From: Massilia brevitalea
GTDB taxonomy: Bacteria > Pseudomonadota > Gammaproteobacteria > Burkholderiales > Burkholderiaceae_D
NCBI RefSeq assembly: GCF_030711405.1
Contig: NZ_JAULSI010000018.1
Coordinates: 49,769-113,768, forward strand
DNA: 64,000 bases
Direction of reading: 5' to 3'
Part shown: positions 46,856 through 56,523 of the stretch, piece by piece
Layout: every line of letters starts with the position of its first letter
Numbering within the stretch: the first letter of the stretch is position 1
Position numbers and translations under genes: made by a program
Notes under the pieces: model-generated
Told to the model about the DNA's origin: nothing
The model's input: the letters and a program-made list of their open reading frames with translations, nothing else
The model's database searches: none

Positions 46856-47593
46856 TCAATTCATGTACATGCCGCCATTCACGTGCAGCGTGGTGCCGGT
46901 GACATAAGCAGCGGTCGGACCGGCCAGGAAAGCCACCGCATTGGCGATGTCTTGCGGCTGGCCGAGGCGGCCCAATGGGATTTGCGTGAGCAGCGCTTCG
47001 TGCTGGCCCTCGCCCAGGCCCTTGGTCATGTCGGTGTCGATGAAACCGGGCGCCACGCAATTGACGGTGATGTTGCGGCTGCCGATTTCGCGCGCCAGGG
47101 CGCGGGTCATGCCGGCCACGCCGGCCTTGGCGGCGGCGTAGTTCATCTGGCCCGGGTTGCCGCTCGAACCGACCACCGAGGTGATGTTGATGATGCGGCC
47201 GGCCTTGGCTTTCATCATGCCGCGCAGCACCAGGCGCGACAGGCGGCCGACGGCGGTCAGGTTGGTGGTGATGACGCTGTCCCACTCGTCGTCTTTCATG
47301 CGCATGGCCAGGTTGTCCTGGGTAATGCCGGCATTGTTGACGAGGATGGACAGGCTGCCGAAGGTCTTTTGCACTTCGTCGACGACGGCGCCGCAGCGCT
47401 CTGCATCGGTGACGTTCAGGACCACGCCCTTGCCGCCGAATTCTTCCAGGTAAGCGGTGATCGCTTCGGCGCCGGACTCGCTGGTGGCGGTGCCGACGAC
47501 TTTCGCGCCCTGGCGGGCCAGTTCGAGGGCAATGGCTTTGCCGATACCGCGCGAGGCGCCGGTGACGAGAGCAACTTGGTTCTGCAAATTCAT
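46856..47593 (-). CDS. fabG: 3-oxoacyl-ACP reductase
   Basis: A 245-residue short-chain dehydrogenase reducing beta-ketoacyl-ACP with NADPH. TGASRGIGKAIA at the N terminus, NNAGIT, and the Ser-Tyr-Lys triad as SSGNPGQMNYAAAKAG are complete. Between fabD and acpP in the fab cluster. Confidence 0.97.
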   Translation of the reverse strand: MNLQNQVALVTGASRGIGKAIALELARQGAKVVGTATSESGAEAITAYLEEFGGKGVVLNVTDAERCGAVVDEVQKTFGSLSILVNNAGITQDNLAMRMKDDEWDSVITTNLTAVGRLSRLVLRGMMKAKAGRIINITSVVGSSGNPGQMNYAAAKAGVAGMTRALAREIGSRNITVNCVAPGFIDTDMTKGLGEGQHEALLTQIPLGRLGQPQDIANAVAFLAGPTAAYVTGTTLHVNGGMYMN

Positions 47594-47624
47594 GTGTTAC
47601 GTGTCCTTATCTGTTCAAAAGGGC

Positions 47625-48563
47625 TCAGGCGCCCTGGATGCTGGCCAGCACGCGCTCGAGCGCCGCCTGGTCGACCAGTGCTTCGCCAACCAGTACCGGA
47701 TCGATGCGCTTGGCCATGCCGATCAAGGTCTTGCTCGGCGCGCATTCGATGACCTGGGTCACACCCTCGGCCGCCATCTTCTGCATGGTTTCGACCCAGC
47801 GCACCGGACCGGCGGCCTGACGCACCAGCGCATCCTTGATTTGCTCCGGATCGTTCAGGATAGCGACATCGACGTTATTGATCAAATCGATGCGTGGCGC
47901 GTTGAACGTCAGGCCGGCCATGTACTCGCGCAGGCGGTCCGAAGCGGGCTTCAGCAGCGAGGAATGGAACGGCGCCGAGACGGACAGTTTCATGGCGCGC
48001 TTGGCGCCCTTGGCCTTGGCGATCTCGCAGGCGCGGTCGATCGCGGCGGCGTGGCCGGCGATGACGATCTGGGTCGGCTCGTTGAAGTTCACGGCTTCCA
48101 CTACCTCACCCTGGGCCGCTTCCTGGCAGACGGCGCGCACGTCATCGGCGCCCAGGCCCAGCACGACGGCCATGCCGCCCTGCCCGACCGGCACCGCTTC
48201 CTGCATCGATTGCGCGCGGAAGCGTACCAGCGGCACCGCATCCTTGAAGTCGATCACGCCGGCAGCCACCAGGGCCGAATATTCGCCCAGGCTGTGGCCA
48301 GCTACCAGCGATGGCACCGGGCCGCCGGCCGCGATCCAGGCGCGGTACACGGCCACCGCAGCGGTCAGCATGACCGGCTGGGTATTCGTGGTGAGGTCCA
48401 GGTCTTCCTTCGGACCGTCGGCGATCAGGCGGCCGATGTCCATGCCCAGCGCTTCCGAGGCCTCGGCCACGGTCTGCTCGACGACAGGGATGCCGGCGAA
48501 GCCGTTCAGCATGCCGACCGCTTGCGCGCCCTGGCCGGTGAATACGAATGCGAATTTGCTCAT
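47625..48563 (-). CDS. fabD: Malonyl-CoA:ACP transacylase
   Basis: A 312-residue acyltransferase. The nucleophile serine is in GHSLGEYSAL near residue 92; FVFTGQGAQ opens the protein. Follows fabH by 33 bases. Confidence 0.97.
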   Translation of the reverse strand: MSKFAFVFTGQGAQAVGMLNGFAGIPVVEQTVAEASEALGMDIGRLIADGPKEDLDLTTNTQPVMLTAAVAVYRAWIAAGGPVPSLVAGHSLGEYSALVAAGVIDFKDAVPLVRFRAQSMQEAVPVGQGGMAVVLGLGADDVRAVCQEAAQGEVVEAVNFNEPTQIVIAGHAAAIDRACEIAKAKGAKRAMKLSVSAPFHSSLLKPASDRLREYMAGLTFNAPRIDLINNVDVAILNDPEQIKDALVRQAAGPVRWVETMQKMAAEGVTQVIECAPSKTLIGMAKRIDPVLVGEALVDQAALERVLASIQGA

Positions 48564-48596
48564 CTTGTTATTTTCCCTTTGATTACATGCGCGCAG

Positions 48597-49586
48597 TTAC
48601 ATACGCGCCACGATGGCGCCCCAGGTGAAGCCGCCGCCCACGCCTTCCATCAGAATATTGTCGCCCGGCTTGATGCGGCCATCGCGCACGGCGATGTCGA
48701 GGGCCAGCGGAATCGAGGCGGCCGAGGTATTCCCGTGCTCGTCGACGGTGACCACCATGCGCTCGATCGGCAGGCCGAGCTTCTTGGCGGTGCTCTTCAT
48801 GATGCGGATGTTGGCCTGGTGCGGGATCAGCCAGTCGACGTCGGACGGCGCCATCTGCGCCGCATCCAGCACTTCGCCGGCCACCTGCTCCAGCACGGTC
48901 ACGGCCAGCTTGAACACGGCCTGGCCATCCATGTGCAGGAAGCCGGCATTTGCCGCGGCCGGGCCGCCTTCCGGATGGCCCGGAATGGAGAGGATGTCGG
49001 CATGGGTGCCGTCGGCGTGCAGCCTGGTGGCCAGGATGCCCGGCTCCTCGGAGGCGCTCATGACCACGGCGCCGGCGCCGTCGCCGAACAGCACGCAGGT
49101 GGTGCGGTCCTCGAAATTCAGGATGCGCGAAAACACTTCTGCGCCGACCACCAGCACGGTCTTGTGCACGCCGGCCTTGATGAAGGCGTCGGCGGTGGCG
49201 ACAGCGTAGACGAAGCCGCTGCACACGGCCTGCACGTCGAAGGCGGCGCTGTTGTTGTTCATGCCGAGTTTACGCTGGACGATGCAGGCGGTACTCGGGA
49301 AGCTGCCCTGGAAGTCGGGCGTGGAACTGGCGACGATCACCATGTCGACGTCAAGCGGAGTCTTGCCGGCCATCTCGAGCGCGCGCTTTGCCGCTTCGAC
49401 AGCGAGGTCCGAGGAGTTCTGGCCGACGGCGGCATAGTGGCGCGCGGAAATGCCGCTGCGCGAGCTGATCCACTCATCCGAGGTCTCGATGCCCTTGGCG
49501 GCCAGTTGCGCGGTCAGGTCCGCATTCGTAACCCTGCGCTCAGGCAAATAGCTGCCGGTGCCGATGATTTTGCTGTAGACAGTCAT
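48597..49586 (-). CDS. fabH: Beta-ketoacyl-ACP synthase III
   Basis: A 329-residue enzyme that starts fatty-acid synthesis from acetyl-CoA and malonyl-ACP. Catalytic Cys in AVCSGFVYA near 120, His in IPHQANIRI, Asn in HGNTSAAS. Follows plsX by 33 bases. Confidence 0.97.
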   Translation of the reverse strand: MTVYSKIIGTGSYLPERRVTNADLTAQLAAKGIETSDEWISSRSGISARHYAAVGQNSSDLAVEAAKRALEMAGKTPLDVDMVIVASSTPDFQGSFPSTACIVQRKLGMNNNSAAFDVQAVCSGFVYAVATADAFIKAGVHKTVLVVGAEVFSRILNFEDRTTCVLFGDGAGAVVMSASEEPGILATRLHADGTHADILSIPGHPEGGPAAANAGFLHMDGQAVFKLAVTVLEQVAGEVLDAAQMAPSDVDWLIPHQANIRIMKSTAKKLGLPIERMVVTVDEHGNTSAASIPLALDIAVRDGRIKPGDNILMEGVGGGFTWGAIVARM

Positions 49587-49619
49587 TGCGTCTCCACCTT
49601 GTTCCGCGTATTCAATGAA

Positions 49620-50645
49620 TCAGACCTGGCGCGGGGCGTCAGGTGCTTCTGGCATGAGTTCGGCTATCATCGCCGACAATTGCTCTTGTACATTATATTT
49701 TGCTGCATCGTAGGCGCGCTTGATCGCCCACTCGAAAGCATAGGCATTCGCGCCGCCGTGGCTCTTGAACACCAGGCCCTTCAGGCCCAGCAAACCGGCG
49801 CCGTTGTAGCGTTCCGGGTTCAGTTTTTTCAGCGCGCCGCGCGCGATCAGGGCGCCCAGCATCGACAGCAGGCTGCTCTTGAACACCGACTTCATGTAGC
49901 GCGACAGGCCTTCGATTGCCTTCAGGGTGACGTTGCCGACGAAACCGTCGCAGACGACCACGTCGGTGGTGCCCTTGAAGATGTCGTTGCCTTCGACATT
50001 ACCGTAGAAATTCAGCGAGCCGCGCTCGTGGTCGGCGCGCAGCAGCGTCGCGGTGCTCTTCACCACTTCGTTGCCCTTGATCTCTTCGGTGCCGACGTTC
50101 AGCAGGCCAATGGTGGGCTTCTTGACGCCTTCCATGGCAGAGAACAGCACCGAGCCCATGATGGCGAACTGGTGCAGGTGATGCGGCGAGCAGTCGACGT
50201 TCGCGCCCAGGTCGAGCATGTAGGTCGGGCCGTTCTTCTGGTTCGGCAAAATCGAGCAGATCGCCGGACGGTCGACGCCGGCCATGGTTTTCAGCACATA
50301 GCGCGAGACGGCCATCAGGGCGCCGGTGTTGCCGGCCGAGACGCTGGCGTTCGCCGTGCCGTCCTTGACCAGCTCGACCGCCACGCGCATCGAGGAATCT
50401 TTCTTGCGGCGCAGGGCAACCTCGACCGGATCGTCCATCGCCACTACTTCAGAGGCGTGTTTCACGGTCAGGCGCGGATTCGCGTCGGCATGGTGTTTTT
50501 TCAGTTCCGCGCGCAGCACATCTTCGAGGCCAACGAGGATCAGTTCGGCTTCGGGCTGCTTCTTCAGGAAGGAAATTGCTGCAGGGATCGTCACGGAAGG
50601 ACCGTGGTCTCCGCCCATACAGTCGATGGAAATTTTAATTGTCAT
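49620..50645 (-). CDS. plsX: Phosphate acyltransferase PlsX
   Basis: A 341-residue enzyme that converts acyl-ACP to acyl-phosphate for phospholipid synthesis. [12 protein letters not shown] near the start, [10 protein letters not shown], and [14 protein letters not shown] are family signatures. Begins the plsX-fabHDG-acpP-fabF run. Confidence 0.97.
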   Translation of the reverse strand: MTIKISIDCMGGDHGPSVTIPAAISFLKKQPEAELILVGLEDVLRAELKKHHADANPRLTVKHASEVVAMDDPVEVALRRKKDSSMRVAVELVKDGTANASVSAGNTGALMAVSRYVLKTMAGVDRPAICSILPNQKNGPTYMLDLGANVDCSPHHLHQFAIMGSVLFSAMEGVKKPTIGLLNVGTEEIKGNEVVKSTATLLRADHERGSLNFYGNVEGNDIFKGTTDVVVCDGFVGNVTLKAIEGLSRYMKSVFKSSLLSMLGALIARGALKKLNPERYNGAGLLGLKGLVFKSHGGANAYAFEWAIKRAYDAAKYNVQEQLSAMIAELMPEAPDAPRQV

Positions 50646-50751
50646 TTTGGGAATGCGAGCCGCGGCTCAGGAGCGGGCGGCAGGATACAAGCCGGCGGGG
50701 CGCCAGGCCAGGGCAATGACGGTGCGGATGGTGCAGCCGGGGATAAAGAAA

Positions 50752-50788
50752 AAGCGGCGCCACGCACTCATCATACGTTGCACCGCTT
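50752..50788 (-). terminator. Terminator-like hairpin after rpmF
   Basis: On the minus strand AAGCGGTGC pairs with GCGCCGCTT (one wobble pair) across a 19-base loop, followed by TTTTTC. It lies between rpmF and plsX and may reduce read-through. Confidence 0.5.
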
Positions 50789-50815
50789 TCATGGTACAGA
50801 AAAACAAGACGGCGA

Positions 50816-50998
50816 TTACTCGTCGTTCTTGGTCTTCAGGACTTTGCGACCACGGTAGAAGCCGTTCGGGCTGATGTGGTGACGCAGGTGGGTTTCACCG
50901 GTGGTTGGCTCGACTGCCAGGTTTGGGGCAACCAGGAAATCGTGCGAACGGTGCATACCGCGCTTCGATGGGGACTTCTTATTCTGCTGAACTGCCAT
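50816..50998 (-). CDS. rpmF: 50S ribosomal protein L32
   Basis: A 60-residue basic ribosomal protein, [20 protein letters not shown] to the end NDE. It lacks the CxxC zinc knuckle seen in some L32 forms. AGGAG lies six bases before ATG 50998. Sits between yceD and plsX as usual. Confidence 0.97.
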   Translation of the reverse strand: MAVQQNKKSPSKRGMHRSHDFLVAPNLAVEPTTGETHLRHHISPNGFYRGRKVLKTKNDE

Positions 50999-51073
50999 GA
51001 TGACTCCTAATACTAAAGTTCTAAAATTCTAACACATTCGATTTGCAAAAAACATGCGCATCGAGTATCCCAC

Positions 51074-51093
51074 CGGCAATCCTTCGATTGCCG
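51074..51093 (-). promoter_or_regulatory. Hairpin upstream of rpmF
   Basis: Perfect eight-pair stem CGGCAATC / GATTGCCG with a CTTC loop (GAAG on the minus strand), in the 178-base gap between yceD and rpmF. Role unknown; may separate the two transcripts. Confidence 0.5.
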
Positions 51094-51176
51094 ACTCTGT
51101 ATGAAACGCTGCCCTGACATACTCGACTGTGCACACGTTTGACACGTTCTGACGTACTACAACTACAAAAACAAAC

Positions 51177-51674
51177 TTATTCGGATTTCAGGTTCTTCAA
51201 GCCGGCGAACGGCGATACCTTGTCGGACTTCAGTGCATCCAACAGCTTCGTGTCGGGACACACATCGTGCTTCGGCGACTGCGGCAGGGCCAGCAGTGCT
51301 TCGTCTTCGAGCAGCTGGCGCAAATCGCACTCACGGCTGCCGACGATCACGTCGATGCTTTCATCGTCGAGGACTTCCTCGATCCCGTCGGCTTCCTCGT
51401 CGTCGACGCCCAGCACCAACTGGGTGGACGAGTCGATCTCGTAGCCGAACGGCGCCAGGCAACGCTGGCAAGACAACTGGACCACACCGGCGACCGACAA
51501 GGTCATGGTCGGATAGCCCTGCGGGGTGGTGCCGCCCTGGATGGACCAGGTAATATCGCCGCTGGCATCTGCGCAGTCGGCGGCCAGGCGGGTCATTTCC
51601 GCCACTGGCGTGACACCTTCGCGATAGCCCTGGTTGCGGCAAAATTCAAAGGCGTCGATGACAAAAGCGCTCAT
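51177..51674 (-). CDS. yceD: YceD/DUF177-family protein
   Basis: A 165-residue protein of the DUF177 family, linked to 23S rRNA accumulation. LSCQRCLAPFGY contains the family's paired cysteines; the acidic segment DDEEADGIEEVLDDE follows. Divergent from maf and upstream of rpmF, the conserved order. Confidence 0.92.
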   Translation of the reverse strand: MSAFVIDAFEFCRNQGYREGVTPVAEMTRLAADCADASGDITWSIQGGTTPQGYPTMTLSVAGVVQLSCQRCLAPFGYEIDSSTQLVLGVDDEEADGIEEVLDDESIDVIVGSRECDLRQLLEDEALLALPQSPKHDVCPDTKLLDALKSDKVSPFAGLKNLKSE

Positions 51675-51896
51675 TGCAGAAAACGTCCCCGGAAAACCTG
51701 CGATAATAACAGGCTTGTCCTCGTGCAGTCAAAGACTTACGCGATTTTTCGGGATGGTGGCGGCGCGCTGTTGCAGGATGTGCCCGCATGGCGCGCAGAC
51801 CAGCCGCATCTGCCGATGAACTATCAGCTTTGCTTGCCGGGACCAGCGATCTATCTGTTTTGCTTATACTTCCGCTTTTATCCCGACAGCGCCGAC

Positions 51897-52511
51897 ATGA
51901 TACCAAGTTCTGCCCCGCCGCGCCTCATTCTTGCTTCCAGTTCCAGCTACCGCCGCGAATTATTGTCGCGCCTGCAACTGCCGTTCGAAGCGATCGCCCC
52001 GCACATCGACGAAACGCCGCTCGCCGGCGAAGCGCCGCAAGAGACCGCCCTGCGCCTGGCGCGCGCCAAGGCCGAGGCCATCGCCCGGCTGCGCCCTGGC
52101 GCGCTGGTGATCGGTTCCGACCAGGTGGCCACCCTCGATGGTACGCAGATCGGCAAGCCGGGCGACCATGCGCGCGCCCTGGCCCAGCTGCAAACCATGC
52201 GCGGGCGCGAAGTCGTGTTCCATACGGCGCTGTGCCTGTGGGACGGGCGCGTGGCCGATCCCGCCGCGGCCGCGCAGGTGGAGAATGTGCAGGTCTTTGT
52301 GCGCTTCCGCGACTTGCCGGATGCCGAGCTCGACGCCTACCTGCGCATCGAGCAGCCCTACGATTGCGCCGGCAGCGCCAAGAACGAAGGCCTGGGGATC
52401 GCCCTGCTCGAACGCATCGAGTCGGGCGACCCGACCGCCCTCACCGGCCTGCCCCTGATCGCACTCACCGGCATGCTGCGCCGCGCCGGTGTTTCCTTTT
52501 TTGGCGTTTGA
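51897..52511 (+). CDS. Maf/YceF-type nucleotide pyrophosphatase
   Basis: A 204-residue Maf-like house-cleaning enzyme, YceF subtype (7-methyl-GTP pyrophosphatase). ASSSSYRRELL at the N terminus, IGSDQVA in the middle, and DCAGSAKNEGLG near the C terminus are typical. ATG 51897 is preferred over longer upstream frames because the family begins with LILASSS. It leads the two-gene unit with the methylase. Confidence 0.92.
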   Translation: MIPSSAPPRLILASSSSYRRELLSRLQLPFEAIAPHIDETPLAGEAPQETALRLARAKAEAIARLRPGALVIGSDQVATLDGTQIGKPGDHARALAQLQTMRGREVVFHTALCLWDGRVADPAAAAQVENVQVFVRFRDLPDAELDAYLRIEQPYDCAGSAKNEGLGIALLERIESGDPTALTGLPLIALTGMLRRAGVSFFGV

Positions 52512-52528
52512 TTTTTCTCACTCACGAT

Positions 52529-53278
52529 ATGCCCGGTACCCTTTTCCTGATTCCCAATACCCTCGGCCCGACTGAAGCCCAAGCCGGCGCGCTGGACAGC
52601 GTCCTGCCCGGCCAGGTGCAGGCGATCACCTCGCAGCTCGGCTACTTCGTGGCCGAGAACGCCAAGACGGCGCGCGCATTTTTAAAACTGGTGGCAGTCG
52701 ACCATCCCCTGTCGCGTCCGCTGCAAGAGATTCGCATTGCAGAGCTGAACGTGAATACGCCTGCGGCCGCCTTGTCGGCCCTGCTCGAACCCTTGCTGGC
52801 GGGCGAGGATGCGGGACTGGTGTCGGAAGCCGGCGTGCCGGCAGTGGCCGACCCGGGCGCCGACCTGGTGCGGCTGGCGCACCAGCACGGGATCACGGTG
52901 CGGCCGCTGGTGGGGCCGTCGTCGCTGTTGCTGGCGGTGATGGCGAGCGGGCTGAACGGGCAGAGCTTTGCCTTCAATGGCTATTTGCCGACCGATGCAG
53001 CGGCGCGCAGCAAGCGGATTCGCGACCTGGAAGCGCGCTCGCGAAACGAGAAGCAGACGCAGTTGCTGATCGAGACGCCATACCGGAATGGGCAGATGCT
53101 GGAGGCGCTGGTGGCGAGCTGCCAACCGGGGACGCTGGTGTGTGTGGCGACGGACTTGTCGCTGGCGAGCGAATCGGTGCGCACGATGACGGCGGCGAAG
53201 TGGAAGGCGCAACTGGCGGCAGGCAAGGCGCCGGATTTTCACAAGAAGCCGACGGTGTTCTTGTTCCTGGGGCAGTAA
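52529..53278 (+). CDS. RsmI-like SAM-dependent tetrapyrrole-methylase-fold protein
   Basis: A 249-residue protein with the fold of RsmI/CbiF methyltransferases. LIPNTLG opens it, then EDAGLVSEAGVPAVADPGA and VGPSSLLLAVMASGLNG contain the SAM-binding loops. It is smaller than RsmI (about 285) and clusters with maf as in other Burkholderiales; target unknown (an rRNA or small molecule). Confidence 0.88.
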   Translation: MPGTLFLIPNTLGPTEAQAGALDSVLPGQVQAITSQLGYFVAENAKTARAFLKLVAVDHPLSRPLQEIRIAELNVNTPAAALSALLEPLLAGEDAGLVSEAGVPAVADPGADLVRLAHQHGITVRPLVGPSSLLLAVMASGLNGQSFAFNGYLPTDAAARSKRIRDLEARSRNEKQTQLLIETPYRNGQMLEALVASCQPGTLVCVATDLSLASESVRTMTAAKWKAQLAAGKAPDFHKKPTVFLFLGQ

Positions 53279-53325
53279 GCAGCTGGGTTTCGGTTCAACA
53301 ATCCCTGGACTTCGGAGTTTCGGGG

Positions 53326-53473
53326 TTTCGTAGGGTGGGCACCTGTGCCCACGCGGTCTCACCCTTTGATCAAATGCGACGCTGGCAAAGGACCTCCGCG
53401 ACTAGCATCGCTGGTAAGGTTGCCTATGATCCGTCGATGAATCCGCGTGGGCACAAGTGCCCACCCTACGAAA
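53326..53473. repeat. Composite palindromic repeat, copy 4 (BIME-like)
   Basis: Inverted 31-base arms at 53326-53356 and 53443-53473 with a single loop difference; stem GTGGGCAC/GTGCCCAC and GTAG at each hairpin foot. Spacer 86 bases. It lies between convergent stops of the methylase and the EAL/HDOD gene. Confidence 0.9.
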
Positions 53474-53485
53474 ATCGTCAAACGT

Positions 53486-54757
53486 CTACGCCGCTTCGCA
53501 GGCCAGCTCGCGCACCCAGTCAAATGCTTCCAGCTCGATCTCGCGCACCTGCTTCGCGGTCAAGCCCAGCCGCTTCAGCGCCGCCGAGAACACCGGCCCC
53601 GTATCCGCCTTCTCCAGCCGCTCGACCACATCCAGCATCGCGCCGAACGTGCCTTCGCGGTGCAGGAGCGCAGCGCACACGTCGTCGGCCAGCTCGACAT
53701 TCTCGAGAATCTCGTCCATCGGCATCGAGAACAGCGCATCGGCCAGCGACATGATCCCCACCGTAAACGCCCGCTCGGCGCACACGGCATTGTCCCGGTG
53801 CACATGCAGCGACATCAATTCGAGCAGCTTGCCGCGCGTGGTGGCCAGCTGCAGCAGCGGCGAATGCAATTCCACCGGGCTGCCCGCCGTAGCGTAGAGC
53901 AAAATCTGCAGCCAGCGCCGCAATTGCTTGCGGCCCAGCTTGGCAATCGCTTCGCTCACCGTTTCGATGCGCCGGCCGCTGCTGGCGGCGCGGCTGTTTA
54001 CCAGGCGCAGCAGATTCAGGCTGCTCAGGGCGTCGCGCTTGACGGCGGTTTCGATGGCGGCATCGTCGGCCTCGGCATGCAACAGTTCCAGCAAGCGCAG
54101 GATCATCAATTCCGATGGCGTGATCTTGCGCCCGCTGAGGATGACCGGCCGCGCAAAGTAATAACCCTGGAAGTACTCGAAGCCGAGCTCCATGCACAGG
54201 TTGAATTCCTCGACGGTCTCGACCTTTTCAGCGAGCAGTTTTTTATTCGCCGCACGCAGCGAGGCGGCCAGTTGCGGCAGCGCGTTGCGCTCTACACCCT
54301 TCAAATCGATCTTGACAACGTCGACCAGGCCCAGCAGCTTGTCGACCTCTTCGGTATGGTCGATGACGTCATCGAGCGCGAAGGTGAAGCCGAGCTCCTT
54401 GAGCTTGGCCACGCGCGCCAACAACGGCTCAGTCGGTTTGACGGTTTCCAGGATTTCAAGGATAACTTTATGCGGCGGCAGAAAACGAACAAAATCGCTC
54501 ATCAGCACGTCTGCATCGACGTTTATGAAAGCCAGTTGCTCCCCAACCACCTGCTCGAGGCCGAGCTGCGAAGCGTGGGAAATGACGGCCGCGGTGGCGG
54601 CAGTGCCGTCGGTCAGGCGTGCATCTTCATGCTCCCCGGCGGCACGAAACAGCAGCTCGAAGGCAACCAGATGCTGGTCGCGCCCCAGGATAGGCTGGCG
54701 CGCCAGGAAGAATTCGTCGGACGGCATGGATGAGACTGCCGTTACTTCGGCATGCAT
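53486..54757 (-). CDS. EAL/HDOD signalling protein (YuxH-like)
   Basis: A 423-residue two-domain protein. The EAL-like domain (about 12-210) has ELL for EAL (FELLFRA), NVDADVL, EILETV, ALDDVIDH, KIDLK, AEKVE and FQGYYFARP. Several metal and catalytic positions survive, so phosphodiesterase activity on cyclic di-GMP is not excluded. The HDOD domain (about 215-423) lacks HD catalytic residues and usually mediates signalling. ATG 54757 follows GGGAG. Likely a regulatory adaptor. Confidence 0.85.
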   Translation of the reverse strand: MHAEVTAVSSMPSDEFFLARQPILGRDQHLVAFELLFRAAGEHEDARLTDGTAATAAVISHASQLGLEQVVGEQLAFINVDADVLMSDFVRFLPPHKVILEILETVKPTEPLLARVAKLKELGFTFALDDVIDHTEEVDKLLGLVDVVKIDLKGVERNALPQLAASLRAANKKLLAEKVETVEEFNLCMELGFEYFQGYYFARPVILSGRKITPSELMILRLLELLHAEADDAAIETAVKRDALSSLNLLRLVNSRAASSGRRIETVSEAIAKLGRKQLRRWLQILLYATAGSPVELHSPLLQLATTRGKLLELMSLHVHRDNAVCAERAFTVGIMSLADALFSMPMDEILENVELADDVCAALLHREGTFGAMLDVVERLEKADTGPVFSAALKRLGLTAKQVREIELEAFDWVRELACEAA

Positions 54758-54905
54758 GTAAAAACTCCCGGAAACTTTGAAGTGCGGCACGCGCAGCACA
54801 AGACCCGCGCAGCACGCGAGCCTTTGCCGACTATACTACAGAACGTAAATATTTATATTTTTACATCGAAACGTGCGCGATGCTGGTGCGTCAGGGGACG
54901 TGCTG

Positions 54906-54953
54906 CACAGTTGAATGGCACAGCTGCTCTCCACAGCTGAATGTCACAGCTGC
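54906..54953. repeat. Short direct repeat downstream of rlmJ
   Basis: Two 22-base units (54906-54927, 54932-54953) differ at two positions; the common core includes TGAATG and CACAGCTGC. The HDOD gene promoter lies just beyond on the minus strand. Confidence 0.6.
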
Positions 54954-54978
54954 GTCAAATATGTCGTCCCGTATCGCC

Positions 54979-56325
54979 TCAGCCGCGACCACCGCTGCGC
55001 GGCCGGCCATTCGCTGGACGGCCAGGGCGGGCGCCCTCGCCGCCCGATCCGGCCTCGCGGCGCGGGCCGGCACTCTTGGCCGCAGCAGCAGGACGGCGCT
55101 GGTCGGCATAACGCGGCTGGTCGCTGCCGCGTGAAGGATCGAAGCGTTCGTCGGGACGTGCTTTGGCGCCCGCTGCATTGTCGCGCGGACGCGACACCGG
55201 ACGGCCCTCGGCACGCTCAACAGCCCCACCCTCCGGACGCGAGAAGCGCTTCGCCCGGTTGGCCGCGCCCGCCTTGGCGCCCGGCGCAGTTTCCGCAGGC
55301 GCCTTCTCGGCCGAGCGCTGCGGCATCGCCTGGCCCGGCAGGCGCAGGCTGCCGGTGCCCGACAGCGGGCTGGCGCGGCGCGCATTCCCGACCGGGACGC
55401 GCGGGCCGTTGCTGTTGCCCAGGCGCGCGGCCGCTGCGCCGGTCACTTGCGTGCCGGTCTCGATGACGAAGCTGGCGCCCGCATCCTTGCCCAGCACCTG
55501 CACCAGGTAAGGCATGACTTCGCGCAGCATCGGTTCCAGCGTGTACGGCGGGTTCAGGATGAACATGCCGCTGCTGTGCAAACCAAACCCGTCCGGGCCT
55601 GGCGTCGACACGGTGAGCGTGACGTTCAGCCATTCCTTGGCCGGCAGGCGCTTGAGCCTGTCGGCGAACTGGCGCGATTCCATGCGCTGCAGCACCGGAT
55701 ACCAGACCGCGTACGTGCCGCTCGGGAAACGGCCCAGCGCCTCTTCCAGCGCATCCTTGACCTTGCGGTAATCGTCCTTCATTTCATACGGCGGGTCGAT
55801 CAGCACCAGCGCACGGCGCGACGGCGGCGGCAGCAGGGACTTCAGGCTCTGGAAACCGTCGCCGCGCTCGATGATCACGCGGCGGCCACGGGCGCGCTCG
55901 CCCTGCTCGGCCCGGTGCGCCTCGGCCTTGCGGAAGTTATCCGCCAAAATCTTGCTGTCGGCCGGATGCAGTTCGAACAGGCGCAGGCGGTCTTCCAGGC
56001 GCGTCATCTGGTCGGCGACGTATGGCGAGCCCGGGTAGTAGCGCATCTTGCCGCTCGGGTTCATGGCTTTGACCAGGTTCAGGTACTCGGCCAGCGCCGG
56101 CGGCAGGTCGCTGCGATTCCATAGCGGGCCGATGCCGGTATCGAACTCGGCGTTTTTCGTGGCGAAATTGCTGTCGAGCGCATACACGCCGGCCCCCGAG
56201 TGGGTGTCGATATAGGTATAGGCGGCGTCCTTCTGGTTCATGTACAGGTGCAGTTGCACCTGGACGAAATGCTTGAGGACGTCGGCGTGATTACCCGCGT
56301 GGAAGGCGTGGCGGTAGCTCAACAT
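54979..56325 (-). CDS. rlmJ: 23S rRNA (adenine2030-N6)-methyltransferase RlmJ with long basic tail
   Basis: A 448-residue protein. Residues about 1-285 match RlmJ (MLSYRHAFHAGNHADVLKH start, IDTHSGAGVY for SAM binding, VLIDPPYEMK as the catalytic DPPY motif). The remaining about 165 residues are Arg/Pro/Gly/Ala-rich, low complexity and strongly basic, and are absent from E. coli RlmJ (280 residues). The tail resembles RNA-binding tails of helicases. ATG 56325 is the family start; an upstream TTG in frame is rejected. Confidence 0.93.
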   Translation of the reverse strand: MLSYRHAFHAGNHADVLKHFVQVQLHLYMNQKDAAYTYIDTHSGAGVYALDSNFATKNAEFDTGIGPLWNRSDLPPALAEYLNLVKAMNPSGKMRYYPGSPYVADQMTRLEDRLRLFELHPADSKILADNFRKAEAHRAEQGERARGRRVIIERGDGFQSLKSLLPPPSRRALVLIDPPYEMKDDYRKVKDALEEALGRFPSGTYAVWYPVLQRMESRQFADRLKRLPAKEWLNVTLTVSTPGPDGFGLHSSGMFILNPPYTLEPMLREVMPYLVQVLGKDAGASFVIETGTQVTGAAAARLGNSNGPRVPVGNARRASPLSGTGSLRLPGQAMPQRSAEKAPAETAPGAKAGAANRAKRFSRPEGGAVERAEGRPVSRPRDNAAGAKARPDERFDPSRGSDQPRYADQRRPAAAAKSAGPRREAGSGGEGARPGRPANGRPRSGGRG

Positions 56326-56434
56326 AAGGGGGAATTCCAATCAAAGAGGTCAATGCGGCGGCCGCGCGAGGCGGCGCAATTGCCGCCATTATCCACCACA
56401 ACCGGGCGGCGCCGAAAATAATCGCGGGAAAATG

Positions 56435-56464
56435 AAAAAAGCCGCAGGCGGAGCTGCGGCTTTT
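56435..56464 (-). terminator. Terminator after aceA
   Basis: On the minus strand stem AAAAGCCGCAG / CTGCGGCTTTT with a six-base loop, followed by further T residues; 60 bases beyond the aceA stop. Confidence 0.88.
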
Positions 56465-56523
56465 GGAACGTCAAATCAAGTCATCATCCGGGGCCAAGCG
56501 CATCGCTTGGCCCGGAACGGTGC

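Noticed and set aside
47457..50858. Frame of more than 1100 codons on the plus strand opposite fabG to plsX
   Set aside because: Antisense shadow of the fab cluster; composition (His/Gly/Ala/Arg) is that of a mirror frame and no motif is present.
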